Below, piece by piece: positions 23,201-34,707 of a stretch of DNA of 64,000 bases. This DNA comes from Vermamoeba vermiformis (lineage: Eukaryota; Tubulinea; Echinamoebida): NCBI GenBank assembly GCA_045837725.1, contig JBEWZL010000163.1, forward strand, positions 434,001 to 498,000, written 5' to 3'. The notes below the pieces were generated by a model. It ran no database searches. It had not been told where the DNA came from and saw only the letters and a program-made list of their open reading frames with translations. A program made the translations under genes and the position numbers. Each line of letters starts with the position of its first letter. The first letter of the stretch is position 1.

Positions 23201-24026
23201 CTCCCTATTTATATCTCGGTTACTAATCTTGCATTCGCGTTTAGATAGCGTCGAAGAGGACGGCGGAGACGCGAACAATGAAAACGGCCCTGTGGACGAC
23301 TCGCAAGACGTTAATGTCAACTACGACGATATCGCTGAAAAGGTATGTATTGTTAGAACAACATTAGGGGCATGTTGCACGTCGGAGGTATTCCTACGAA
23401 GGAAGAACCACATCCGGATGCGGATGCACCAAAATTTTCAGCGAATTAGAATTGGATCATACCTATGCAAGTTTATTACGCATAGTGATATATTCGGGTG
23501 TAATTACGCACGTCCAAGTATCAAGTTTCGATTCTCAGCATATATAAGGCAAAGCGGTACTGGGACAATTCCGCCGCTTTGAAATATGCTGTCATGCTAT
23601 GTATACTAACTCTTTGCGATAGATTAAGCAATTCTATGCTGACGCTGATGAACGCGACGCATTTTTATTGGAAGAAGAAGAAGACTGGAGTTCTGTGGTC
23701 GATCCAATCGACGAAACCATTTACTTCATTGAAAGCATGCAAGGTACGACTATAGATGCATATATACTTCAAGGAATCTATTCTCGATAATCAAATTACA
23801 ATGAAATTCGCAAAAAATTCGTTCGCGTACTGACACGGATGTACCTCCAATTATAGCTTTCGCGCAACGCGAGCCTCAAGCTTGTCAAGCCTTGATGCAA
23901 TCGTTGCCTCCTAATGAACAAGCCAAGTTCCAAGAGTTAGTACAAAGGGCAGAGACTCGTCGCGCAGAACTCGCTGAAGAAAAGCGATTGGAGGAAGAAG
24001 AGGCCGCTAAAAAGTTGCGCAAGTAA
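17239..24026 (+). CDS. IPO7: Importin-7/8 family nuclear import receptor
   Basis: Beta-karyopherin that carries ribosomal proteins, histones and other cargo into the nucleus with Ran. The N-terminus has the importin-beta N domain: QTFGNVTMEQRTAATNFL, then GYGLALFQIATND and IRQSAAIYLKNLAMTHW. The HEAT repeats follow, with family-typical blocks FISLDNIEKRGQL-like, NPWWVAKKWVTHAFNKLLLRF, CVEDPAEYMRRQY-like and LEDMMVIHILPELQNPNPLLRSK. Near the C-terminus an acidic loop (EEEESGDEDDEEEDGGD, near 22425-22480) and an EEDGG segment match the acidic insert of importin-7/8, and a Lys/Glu-rich tail ends the protein. About twenty exons. Introns at about 21776-22413 and 22529-23244 are much longer than the rest, and I see no gene or clear repeat in them. 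Confidence 0.9.
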
Positions 24027-24759
24027 GGTCCACTTAATTACTATAGAAATACTTTGCTTAGCTTGATGTCGCTGACTTATAACGAGTCGACGAGATCAAG
24101 CGACAAATTTCTATTTTTTGTGGATCGCCTAATAATAAGCAGAAACGAATAAAACAAAAAGATAATTTTCGGTAAGCATTATCTTTGGTAAAAAGAGTAT
24201 GATTCACCCGCAGCCTGTAGTCGTTGCAGTAGTAGATGCAGCTCTTCGCTCGTCGGAGAAAAGCAATCGAACTGCTAAACGAAATGCATGGTGCGAATCT
24301 TTACGAAGACAGGTGCTAAAGATAAATGCTTGGGATCGTATATTCGCGGTGCCTAAAGAAAGATAAGGACCCTATGAAGCGCGTCCGCGAAGAGATCCAG
24401 ATCTACGCAGAGCTAAAGATAGGACCCAAAAAACAAACGTTGCTTGGGTCACGTAAGTCGAGGTAGATCTCCGAGAACGTTTCATCACAAGATTGCGCGT
24501 GTGTTTTTTCCGGTTGCAATTGTGTTCAATCAGCCTTGTGATCCGTTTGAATTTTAACGGAAAATTCTGACTTTTGTTTTTACTTGCTTAAAAGGAATAT
24601 TGTTACACACCTCTTGGCCAAAAATATTTAATGCTCGGTTCAAAATATTCAGTTTTGTAATCCTTTGCTTTAGCAAGACCACGAGTTAACTAATTGGATC
24701 TGACTTTGAATTTAATCTTCGAGTCCGATCTCTTTAACAAACAACAGTATCATTACCTT
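24027..24759. other. Gap before RWP-RK gene with coding-like stretches
   Basis: Not simple AT-rich spacer. A 55-codon frame at 24199-24366 (starting MIHPQPVVVAVVDAALRSSE) overlaps another frame encoding RRRKAIELLNEMHG. Right after it, 24374-24453 reads MKRVREEIQIYAELKIGPKK and ends at a consensus GTAAGT donor. This could be 5' exons or leader peptides of the RWP-RK gene, or a small unrecognised gene. The evidence does not decide. Confidence 0.35.
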
Positions 24760-25949
24760 ATGAACACAACAATGCAAGCTCAATTCCCCATGGAAGGCAC
24801 TCAAGGGTTTGCTGACCCCAGCTTCGCTGCTTTCTCAATGCAACAACCATGGCTCAAGTAAGTCTCGATCTGCTTAGATCTTTGCTTTATCGATACCACA
24901 GCTTATTCTCGGTACTTGATCCGGTGCATCGAAGTGGTCTGAAATTAGTTTCGTTATATAGGAAAATGAGATTTCTCCTTTTTTTTGTGTTTTTAATGTC
25001 CGGATGTGGCTTTGTCTAATAGTACAAATTAGGGGTCAATCTTCTATTCAAAACTTGATTGCTGCTCGCTCACAACAACCCGCTACTATGGCATCGCCTA
25101 ACTCTCCTCCCGCCGGAGTTCATAACCCGAACAGTCCTACGATGCACGCCTTGAATGCTATGAGCGGCATGAACCCTATGGAACAGAACCAATCTAATAT
25201 GGCTCGCGCTCCTTCTCCTACTCACGCCTTCGGTGGCAAATTCAACTTCAACCAAGCTGAGATCCACAGTGGCGACGATAGCGATGAAGTCGACGAGAGC
25301 TCTGGCGAGAAAGCTCTTGCTAACAGAGACGATATTAGCGATGATGGAAAGAAGCAATTGAGTCTCCCAGCAAAGGTAAGATTTTTATTGCAAATCCGCG
25401 AACTAGAATTCAATTTTCCTTTCCTATTTTCTCAACCACGGCACGAGGCTAAGCGATTTTTACAGAACGGCGAGAATGGTACTAGATACTTGGACATCAC
25501 TGAACACTTGAACTTGCCTCAAGCTGAGGCCGCTAAAAAGCTCGGCATTCCTACATCCACACTCAGCAAGCGCTGGAAAGAGGCTGTCCGCAATCGCAAG
25601 TGGCCTTACAGGTTAGTACATGATTGTCAGTATTCTAGGCGAATTTCAGAATCATTATTTGAAGCGGTATCAACCCTTTTCTTATCCTTAAATGGCAAGC
25701 GCCTATTTTTGCTTCAAATTTCGGTCGTTTGGTTTGCGATTCAAAAACATTTTCCTAATTCAAGCAATGTACTAACCGACGATATTCAATAGGGCAATTT
25801 GCAAGCTCGACAAAGAAATCATGACTTTGTTACACAACATTCCTCAAGGACCAGATGCCGCTCCTTTACCCGAGGACATTGAAACTACCTTGGGCTACTT
25901 GCTGCGAAAGCGCCAAGAAGAGCTTAAGCCCGTCGTTATTCGACTTTAA
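24760..25949 (+). CDS. RWP-RK domain transcription factor
   Basis: RWP-RK proteins are DNA-binding regulators known from plants, algae and some amoebae. The domain spans the third and fourth exons: YLDITEHLNLPQAEAAKKLG, then IPTSTLSKRWKEAVRNRKWP and YRAICKLDKEI. This matches the FxxPxxxAAxxLGxxxTxLKxxW...RxWPxRK pattern. The name-giving motif is altered: KWPYRA instead of RWPxRK. The N-terminal half is low complexity, rich in Gln, Met, Pro, Asn and Ser, then acidic, as in many transactivation regions. Exons: 24760-24857, 25032-25375, about 25466-25611, 25792-25949. ATG 24760 gives MNTTMQAQFPMEG; further upstream exons cannot be excluded. Confidence 0.85.
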
Positions 25950-26435
25950 GACGCTTCTTTCTAGCTATTATCGTTAGATCGAAGATCTTATTTTTGGATC
26001 CCCCCTTAAGCCAACCATGTTACCTATTTAATTAACCCTTCAGTATGGGCCTTCGCGTTTTCTTTTGCCGAGATGTAAATATGTTTAATTTTGTAAATTA
26101 TTGTATGGAAAGTCCGAAAGGTCCCCACTGAGCCTTTTTGTATATAATAATACCTATATGAATAAAATGACTTAAACGATCCGACGCACTTTATATTCAT
26201 TAAAATTCTATTGAGATTGACAGTGACTGTCACAGCAAAAGTACGATCGCATCCCTTTTGACATTTGCGTCGTTTATCTTCAGTGCTATTGCGCGTTACA
26301 TTACAGAAATATACAGCACGTACTATTTTTCCGTCAAGCGAACTCAGTTAGGCACAGTTTAGTTATGGTAATACAGCACGAACAGATCGAACAACCAGAT
26401 AGATTTACACGAGCATACAACAATAACATACGATT
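25950..26435. other. Intergenic region, RWP-RK 3' end and FAM204A-like promoter
   Basis: Contains the 3' untranslated region of the RWP-RK gene (AATAAAA-like signal near 26160) and the upstream region of the next gene. AATACAGCACGTAC and AATACAGCACGAAC (near 26308 and 26370) form a short direct repeat that could be a promoter element. No gene is seen. Confidence 0.35.
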
Positions 26436-27425
26436 ATGAGCGACAATACGACCAAAGATGAGAGATTGAAGCGTATTTTGGAGTTAAAAAGCAAAAGCGA
26501 CAAGATCACAAAGAGTTTGAAGATCAAGGGCGAACAAGAAACAAGGAAGCAGAATTTAATTTTAAAAAACGGTAAATATATAGTAAACCTATATTTAATC
26601 GGATTTATAGTTATTCGCGTGCTAGTATCATTCGTGAAATATTTCAATTATTTTTCCTGAGCTTGTATAAATTTGATGAAACGATATTTTATGAATTTGA
26701 CCATTATAAATCGTATACTTATACAAATAGTGCCTTTTTAACATTAAATTCTTTTTTGAGTGCTGTACGATTCAGACGAGAAACAGCGACGCGAACTCTC
26801 AGCGGAATTGAAAGATAAAACCAAACTGAACAATATAATTCGCTCAATGGATAATGACAATACAAATAGTGCGGTTAAGAATAAGCTGGCCCAGTCAGAA
26901 TCTGATCTGAAGAAACAAAAAGAGATAGAGGAGTTGCAACCCTACCTAAAACCGGAACTGCAATTTGAACTTGACGAAGATATCAACTACAAGGTAATTA
27001 TATCAATATTTGTTCCTTGCGGTTGAGGGCTGGACTAAAGCGTCTCCGCAGAGACAGATGGAGCTTCGGATCGATAAAGAAATTAGCCGTGGGAATTTCG
27101 AGCGAGCAAATGAACTCAGCGATAAGTTAGCAAATGCATTAAAGGAACGAGGTACATATTTCCGATTGTGCAAAAAAAATCTCAAAAACACCCGGATCTG
27201 ACTCACTTTTATTACCCGCAGAAATTAACGCGGCTAAAGCACGCAAGGAATATGCCGAAAAAATTAAAGAGGACGAAGAAAGGAAACAAAAAAAGCCGAA
27301 ATTGCAATGGACGTATGTAGCTATACCGAGAATAAGTGTGCTCAACTGCGGATCTAACGCGGATCCTTTTCCTCAACTGCAGTTTCGAAACAAAACAGCG
27401 ATGGGAGACTAAAGGCAACATGTAG
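26436..27425 (+). CDS. FAM204A: FAM204A-like small coiled-coil protein
   Basis: Very charged, helical protein of about 190 residues. The recognisable part is the C-terminus: EISRGNFERANELSDKLA, then NAAKARKEY, a lysine-rich stretch and LQWTFETKQRWETKGNM-stop. Human FAM204A has the same order, a GDFEKAEELS block and a terminal W-FE-K-RWETK-NM motif. Its function is not established. Exons: 26436-26571, 26761-26993, about 27031-27151, about 27222-27311, 27383-27425. The final exon is 14 codons and supplies the most conserved motif. No signal peptide or membrane segment. Confidence 0.7.
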
Positions 27426-28186
27426 TAGTCATGTCCTTACTTATTTACGAGGATTTACGTCAATGATGACGGAGATGAACAATTTACGGTGCACTTCCAG
27501 TCAGGCCTGAAAACTCAACTATCCGCAACTACCATTAACCGCACTTGACCTTTGGCTGCCAATAGAAGGTTTCTCTGCAGTTGCGGACGTGATAAGACAC
27601 AACGGTGCAATGTTACCTTACTTGGGGAAAGCATGAATACGGACACTTTAAAGTAAACGACACTTGACATAATTGCGTCATTGGTGGCAACATCAAATGG
27701 CTGTGAATGATTTGAAATGCTCGAAGTGTTTGTTCACAACAGGTCATTATTGAATATTAGTCCATAACATTGCGCGAAGCCCATCGCTCACTGTGTCGGA
27801 TCCGTTGTTTGCGAAGGTTATTCTCGGTACCGATACAACCTGTAACTACGACTATACATTCTATTGTGCGTGGTCGCCACTTTAGTCAATATTTAAGGCA
27901 CGTTAAAAGTCCTACTACCGTAGCATTGCTCCAATAGTTCGTCAAAGTGCCGCATGCACATTTGCTCGTTGTGTGATTTTTCATCTTCCTCTCACCATAG
28001 CTAATGATTAAAGCAACGAATAGTTGATATCTATTTCTTCTTATAGAGTACCTTCCTTGCAGTTTTTTAGGGTACATTGTTGACATCCGTCAGAATAAGT
28101 TCGGAATTCAACAGCACTCAGTTTCGGCAACCAAATTACCACTATCCGAGAAGTTCTTTTATTTCAGAAGTAATTAATCCAACATC
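27426..28186. promoter_or_regulatory. Upstream region of first LRR/F-box-like gene (part of duplicated unit)
   Basis: No gene is seen. From about 27500 on, the sequence is related to 29640-30130, upstream of the second copy. Shared blocks include TTGACCTTTGGC-GCCAA, TACTTGGGGAA-CATGAATA, AATAGTTGATATCTAT and GGGTACATTGTTGACAT. The duplication therefore carried its promoter. Confidence 0.5.
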
Positions 28187-29611
28187 ATGGCTTGTATTAA
28201 TTGTGGTGGCTCTCTTCAAAAGATTACAGAGAAGATCTCGGTTTGCTCTTCGTGTAAAGAGGTAAAACTCTAAAAATAATTCTTATAATTACTAATAAAT
28301 TTATAATAGCATTTTGTCGACAGTTTTAAGGCCATTGAAGCTTACGCTCGCGAAAAAATTGATACGATTTCTTTTACTATTGTTAAGCAAGGCGAGATAG
28401 CGCTCAAATGCAAATATAATATAAAGAAGCTATGCGAGAATATATTAAAAGCAAAAAACATTACAAAGCTTCAAATCATCTTCGAACATTTGCAACCAGA
28501 TGCGACAGAATCCTTAACCCTCTTGATATCAGGATTGGAATCCTTACAGGAGCTTGTTTTTAGAGGATACACGCTTGGAGAGCCATGCTTCCAACGATTT
28601 TGCGAAGTTTTAAAGCGAACCAATCTTCGTATCGCGACACTGTCGTTGGATGCACAAGAGTTGAAGAGCTTGGAGTGCATGGCTGACGCACTTAAGAACC
28701 TTGGTTCGTTGAAAAAATTGACAGTGGCCTTTTACGGTTCCCGAGACGAATTTTCTCGCTTGATCCGAACCGTAGCAGAAAACAGATCTCTAACGAAACT
28801 GAGAGCCAAAGCAATTCATCTTCCAATCAGTGATTATATTGATATACTTAAGAAGAATAGATCGTTAACGAAGCTAAAAGCGAATTTCGAACCAGAGACA
28901 ATTGACAGCGAAGTTCTCGTGGAGGCTTTGAAAGTCAACAACACGATCCAATCATTTTATTTACCGAAAATTATATGTCAACCGTACAGCACATTCATCA
29001 ACTCATTATCGACGAACCAATCGTTAACACAGCTGGATCTTTTGGATCACCCTTTGACACTTGACGACTATCAATTGTTATTTACAGCGTTAAATCATAA
29101 CAATCGTATCACCGAGCTTAGATTTGGTAATTTTACAGTCCTGCAACAGGAAGTTTTCTTAGAATTTGCGAACGGAATTAAACACAACCGTTCGTTGCGC
29201 CATGTTTCCATGTATGGAGGTGCTATGGGCATAAACGAAGCAAAAGCAGTATGCGAGGCATTGAAAGCTAATGATACTCTGACGCAATTATACCACTGGC
29301 AGCAGCATCAAATGCCCGTTATAGATCTAACAATACTTGCGGATGTGTTTATTGAAAATCGATCGTTGACAGCTTGCAGATTATTTAAGAACGATTTCTC
29401 GATATGTGATGCAGCGTGTGCGAGAAACAAAGAATACCAATCATTAATGATATCAAACACTATCGTCTTGATCCACAACATTGCGCGTACCAGCGCTTTC
29501 GAACAATTTCCGAAGGAGATCTGGCTTGAAATTTTCAGATGGTTACGATTTCCTGGCACGAGGAGCTTTGGAGATATTTCGAAAAAGATATTTCATAGTT
29601 ACCAATCGTAG
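28187..29611 (+). CDS. Zinc-ribbon / LRR / F-box-like protein, copy 1
   Basis: Exon 1 (28187-28261) encodes MACINCGGSLQKITEKISVCSSCKE, with two CxxC pairs 16 residues apart, the spacing of a small zinc ribbon. The second exon (28311-29611) has about ten leucine-rich segments of the NLR/RNI kind, such as NRSLTKLKANF, NQSLTQLDLLDHPLT, NNRITELRFGN and NRSLRHVSMYGG. Near the C-terminus, FEQFPKEIWLEIFRWLRF matches the start of an F-box (PxEIWLxIFxxL), here at an unusual C-terminal position. A possible role is substrate recognition in an SCF ubiquitin ligase; this is inferred from motifs only. There is no signal peptide or membrane segment. Confidence 0.75.
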
Positions 29612-30130
29612 ACCAGTACGCGGATCACCTAAAAATAAAATTGGTTAAAAATAGACAGATGCACTTCCCGTTGCGGCCTTAAAACTGCCATTAATCGCAA
29701 TTGACCTTTGGCCGCCAACAGAAGATTTATCTGTACAACGGTGACGGCGCCGTGGGATACAACCAATGCACGCAATGAAGCTGTTCTACAGGTACTAACA
29801 GAGTGCTAAGCGACACAGGGTACTTGGGGAATACATGAATATGGACGTGATGCACTTCAATGAATGACACCTTGACATAAGCGTCATTGTTGGCAACTGA
29901 CATCAGTTGGTCGTGTATGATATCGTCTTGCTCTCACCAATAGCGAATTATTTAAGCAATAAATAGTTGATATCTATAAATTATTCTTACGCAGGTACTT
30001 CCTTGCGGTTTTTTAAGGGTACATTGTTGACATTCGTCAGAATAATTTCGGAATTAATCAAACCGTTTCGGCTAACAAATTATCACTATCCGAGAAGTTA
30101 TTTTATTATAATCATAATTTATGCAACATC
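29612..30130. promoter_or_regulatory. Upstream region of second LRR/F-box-like gene
   Basis: Duplicate of the region before the first copy, with indels. No gene is seen. Confidence 0.5.
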
Positions 30131-31555
30131 ATGGCTTGTATTAATTGTGGTGGATCCCTGCGAAAGATTACAGAGCAGATCTCGGTTTGCTCTTCATGTA
30201 AAGAGGTAAAACTCTAAAAATGATTCTTATAATTACTAATAAATTTATAATAGCATTTTGTCGACAGTTTTAAGGCCATTGAAGCTTACGCTCGCGAAAA
30301 AATTGATACTATTTCTTTTACTATTGTTAAACAAGGCGAAATAGCGCTCATATACAAGTATATTACAAAGAAGCTGTGCAACAACATATTGAAAGCGAAA
30401 CACATTATTACAAAGCTTCAAGTAAGCTTCGAACATTTGCTACCAGATGCTACAGAATCCTTCACCCTGTTGATATCAGGATTGGAGTCCTTGCAAGAAC
30501 TTTATTTCAAAGGTTACACGGTTGGAGAGTCATGCTTTCAACGATTTTGCGAAGTTTTAAAAAGAAGCAAAATTCAGATCGTTACACTGGCATTTGATGC
30601 ACGCGAGTTGAAGAGCTTAGAGGGCTTAGGGGATGCGCTTAAGAGCCTTTCTTCGTTGAAAACATTGTCAATGGGCTTATACCCTCCCACAGACGGATTT
30701 TCTCGCTTGATCCGAACCGTAGCAGAAAACAACTCTCTAACGGATCTGTACACCGAAGCGACTCCTTTACAAATCAGCGATTATGTGGATATACTTAAAA
30801 AGAATAGATCGTTAACAAGGCTACAGGCGAATTTCCAACCAGAAATAATTGACAGCGAAGTTCTCGTGGAGGCTTTGAAAGTCAACAACACGATCCAATC
30901 ATTTTATTTACCGGAAATTATATGTCAACCATACAGCACGTTCATCAACTCACTAGCGACGAATCAATCGTTAACGCAGCTGGAACTGTTGCATCACCCA
31001 TTGACACTTGACGACTATCACATGTTATTTACAGCGTTAAATCATAACAATCGTATCACCGAGCTTCGATTTGGCAATGTTGTAGACTTGCCGCAGGAAG
31101 TTTTCTTAGAATTTGCGAACGGAATTAAACACAACCGTTCGTTGCGTTATGTTTCCATGCATGGAGGTACCATGGGCATAAACGAAGCAAAAGCAGTATG
31201 CGATGCATTGAAAGCTAATGATACTCTGACGGAGTTATACTACTGGCCGCAGAATCAAACAACAGTTGTAGATCTAACAATACTTGCGGATGTGTTTATT
31301 GAAAATCGATCGTTGACAGCTTGCAGATTATTTAAGAACGATTTCTCGGTATGCGATGCAGCGTGTGCGAGAAACAAAGAATACCAATCATTAATGATAT
31401 CAAACACTATTGTCTTGATCCATAACATTGCGCGTACCAGTGCTGCTTTCGAACAATTTCCGAAGGAGATCTGGCTTGAAATTTTCAAATGGTTACGATT
31501 TCCTGGCACGAGGAGCTTTGGAAATATCGCGAAAAAGATATTTCATAGTTACTAA
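30131..31555 (+). CDS. Zinc-ribbon / LRR / F-box-like protein, copy 2
   Basis: Tandem paralogue of the gene at 28187. It has the same two-exon layout: zinc-ribbon exon (MACINCGGSLRKITEQISVC) at 30131-30205, then the LRR exon at 30255-31555. It ends FEQFPKEIWLEIFKWLRFPG with one extra Ala before this motif. Differences between the copies cluster in the first four LRRs (for example ATPLQISDYVD against AIHLPISDYID, and LYPPTDGF against FYGSRDEF); the last third is nearly unchanged. The pattern fits a recent duplication with diversification of a binding surface or with partial gene conversion. Both copies look intact. Confidence 0.75.
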
Positions 31556-31744
31556 GCAGAGAGCAGTCCTAGCGGATTAGGTACCTAAAATAAAAATCGG
31601 TTAAAAATAGACGCAAGATTGAGCAATATTCATAAAAGTTATTGGTTATTTTTGGTAGTTACGATTTATATTTAGAAGTTTAGATAAGTCAATTTATCGT
31701 TTCTTAGAAATTATTGTTTGGATCCGCTGTACCTTACCAAGGTA

Positions 31745-34412
31745 TTATTTCATTCTTATGCCAGCGTGTATATTTAAAAGTGATAAGGACGCTTCGATCG
31801 CCATAGAGAATTGAGCTTTCTTGCTAAAGTAAGGTTCCCAAAGCGCGATCTCTCGAAGATCTTTGATCTGGCCATCAAGTACATCGATACCAGTATATTT
31901 CTCGCCCTTATGATGCATTAATTTCATTTTTTCTATATTTTCTTCGACATTGAGTCCAGCATTGGAAAGTAACGTGATCGGGATCTCGAGCAACGCCTGG
32001 GCAAAAAAAAGACTATTAATAACGAATACGATCATAAAGGTACATCATAACATGTAATAGATGGTATTAGTATAGATTTAAGTGTTCTTACTTCGGTACA
32101 AGCTTTCATTGGCCATTGTTTCCTTCCATCCGTTTCTTCTTTCAATTTGTTTTCTAACCTTACGCTCATCGCTGTTTCAGTAACACCGCCGCCGAGTACG
32201 ACCTTCTATATAAATATAACAAAAATTAACAATTATGTTAGTATGAAGCTGATCCAGTACAAAATTTTCCTTTTTTGGTAAACGAATCGTAAATTTCGTT
32301 CTGTAGTACTTACAGGAGTTAAGATCAGATTTTTAACCACGCAAAGAGCATCGTAAAAGGCTCTTCTCAGTTCATCGAGCGAAATTTGGGTCGGAGCTGT
32401 TAATATAATCGATACGCTGGGGCAGCTAATCAGCGTTTTCTTTTCTTGTTGAATTTCGACGAATTTCACCTCTAAAATATTAAAATTAGCGCTTTGCAAG
32501 CCTCTCAAGGGTATTTATATGTACCTTTGACTTTTGCGACTTGATTTTTCGCGTTTGGTTTTGTTAATTGTTCTGGGCCGGTGATAGGCAAGATTTTTAA
32601 TACATCACATAGCATCTATACTTATATATTAGTATAATATTAATTATATTAGGGAGAAATGATAGAGTTTTCGGCCAATGAAGCGAATTATTTTTGACAC
32701 GTGTCAAACTATTGAACATGTGTTGCCTTATTTGGAGTTCTGCGAGACAAATATGGTACGTACTTCTATTTTATCGCGTTCAAGATAAGAAAATGCAGTC
32801 ATTTTAGCTTTTGACAACCAACTCTTTGCGCTCTCTGAAAGCGGCTGCACATCCAAACTGTTTTCGATGAATATCGTATTGACGCCTATAAAACTGTTAA
32901 TACCGACCTTAATACGTCATATTATACATACCTAGCTTCTTTAAGTTGACTACGATTGATTTGATGTGATTTTCTTGTTCGCGCAAAAGTCGATCCAATT
33001 GCTCGACGCCTTCAACAATCTTGTATTTATCGTTCGAATATTTGCTGTCCAGGGAGAACTGAAGAATTGCAATATTTGCAGGTGATTGAATTTGAGGCAT
33101 GGATTCACTGAGCGGCTAAATAAAAAGTTTAATAAACATAAAATATTGAAAAACTATCTCGTTAGTTTTAAACAGCCATATATAACCTTAATAATATCAT
33201 ATTTAGAGACTATAGTATTTGAGCATACTTTACAGTCCAATAAAAGTCCGTCAAGTCTTTGCGAGGAATCGATGGATCCACCGCAGATCTGAAACACGGA
33301 TAACTTCTTCAAATCAATCTCATTTGTATTTGAAATCGTTTTCAAAGAGTTAACAGCATCTACTGCCATCCTACAAAATATAAGCCCTAAGATCAGTAAC
33401 GTAATTGAGCGAACTTCGTACAGATCCGCAAGATCGCGTGGCCAGATCTGAACTTACCCAGCAAACTGAGGAATGATACTGCTTGGTAGTTTGGAATTTA
33501 AACTAACATTAGCTGTCTATATTATAATACGTTAAAGAAAGCAAAGAGAAAAGACATTGGATCGGATCTGGCAACTTACGCGCAATAAAATTTCTTTGCC
33601 TGCTTCAGTAGAAGGATCGAAATCTACCGCATAATCCTATTGTATTATAGTTATTATAATTATATTATGATAACATAATCAGAACCGTACTAGCAATTTT
33701 TCTTCGATGAAACTTTTGCATATTGAATACGCTTGTACAATCAGCATGGGATGAAGGCATTTTTCAATTAATGGCTTGGATTGCGCTAGCCTGTATAATA
33801 GTATTAGAATAGATGCTATATCAATAAACCAATCAACAGATTGTTAGAAAATTATTTTCGGCTTTTTTGATTTTCGCGGATCTGCACGTACAATGCGGCA
33901 GCTAAGACTACGACACTAGTAGTACCATCGCCTGCTTCACTATCCATAGCTAAGCTTAATTCTACCATTAATTTGGCTGCTGGATGATCAATCTGCATTA
34001 AAGATAAGGCAGTGGCGCCGTCATTTGTAATAATCATTCCTCCTAATGCAAAAATATATTAATTATTATTATAATAATTAAGAATATTAATGGCATTGAT
34101 ACCTTCTTCGTCTAGTAACAGCTTGTCTCGACTTTTCGGACCGAGAATTGTTTTCATAACATTTCCAAGTGCTTGACAGGCCGTAATATCTGAGTTTCAA
34201 TAGAAATTATTATATTTACACTATATATAGAGTTTTATCGCAGAGACCAAACAAAAAGAGCGCATCCAAGCGAAGAAAAAATTATTAATTAATATATTTT
34301 TCTTGTACGTACTGCCTAGAAGATAGTCCTTGCCACTACGATACTCAACTGTGCTTGATAAAATATTTGTCAAATTTCCTAGCGCAACTCGCTCTTGCAA
34401 ATAATTGTACAT
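31745..34412 (-). CDS. CCT4: T-complex protein 1 subunit delta (CCT4)
   Basis: One of eight subunits of the cytosolic chaperonin TRiC, which folds actin and tubulin. ATPase motifs are seen: [19 protein letters not shown] and [31 protein letters not shown] aligns with the N-terminal NISAA...LGPKG block. Delta-type features are [18 protein letters not shown] (where delta has NAKIGLIQFCLS), [15 protein letters not shown] (delta: AQMDRVLREERAYI), and a late block [16 protein letters not shown] and [12 protein letters not shown]. The start ATG 34412 leaves a 30-residue N-terminal tail of family length. There are about twelve exons. The protein looks somewhat divergent ([16 protein letters not shown] in place of the usual GPKGMDKM) but complete. 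Confidence 0.88.
32695..32706. promoter_or_regulatory. 12-bp palindrome TGACACGTGTCA
   Basis: Perfect copy in an intron of CCT4. Confidence 0.45.
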
Positions 34413-34707
34413 TAGAGGGGACCAGATCTTTCTTCAAGATTATAGATTCGAAAGGGGAATAGGCGGCATTTGTACAAATATATTGGCGAGGTAGTATTGT
34501 GCCTATTTGAAGCAGTAACAACAATATCCCTGCGGGCGGAAATAGGACGAAATCTTCGTGAAAACAACGAAAACGAAAACTGCTTGAAAGGAAATCAGTT
34601 GCAATCACACGACTCTTCGCAGTACCTCTCGTCCTTATTTATTATTTTAATTTCAAAACGAACGAGTAGTGCAACAAATAAAGTACGAATCTGATCCAGT
34701 TATTAAA

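Larger units (their letters stand above)
27500..31560 (+). repeat. Tandem duplication of about 2 kb, two units
   Basis: Units at about 27500-29611 and 29640-31555 each hold an upstream region, a short first exon, a short intron with nearly the same sequence (GTAAAACTCTAAAAAT-ATTC), and a long LRR exon. The 3' halves of the coding regions are nearly identical, while the segment at about 28500-28800 against 30440-30750 differs more. Confidence 0.85.

Noticed and set aside
21776-23244. Two long importin introns as hosts for a nested gene or transposon
   Set aside because: No inverted ends, no coding-like frames with motifs and no RNA signature found on either strand.
28490-28700. Internal ATG starts for the two LRR/F-box genes
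   Set aside because: An upstream exon with a conserved zinc-ribbon and a shared intron exists in both copies, so the true start is upstream.
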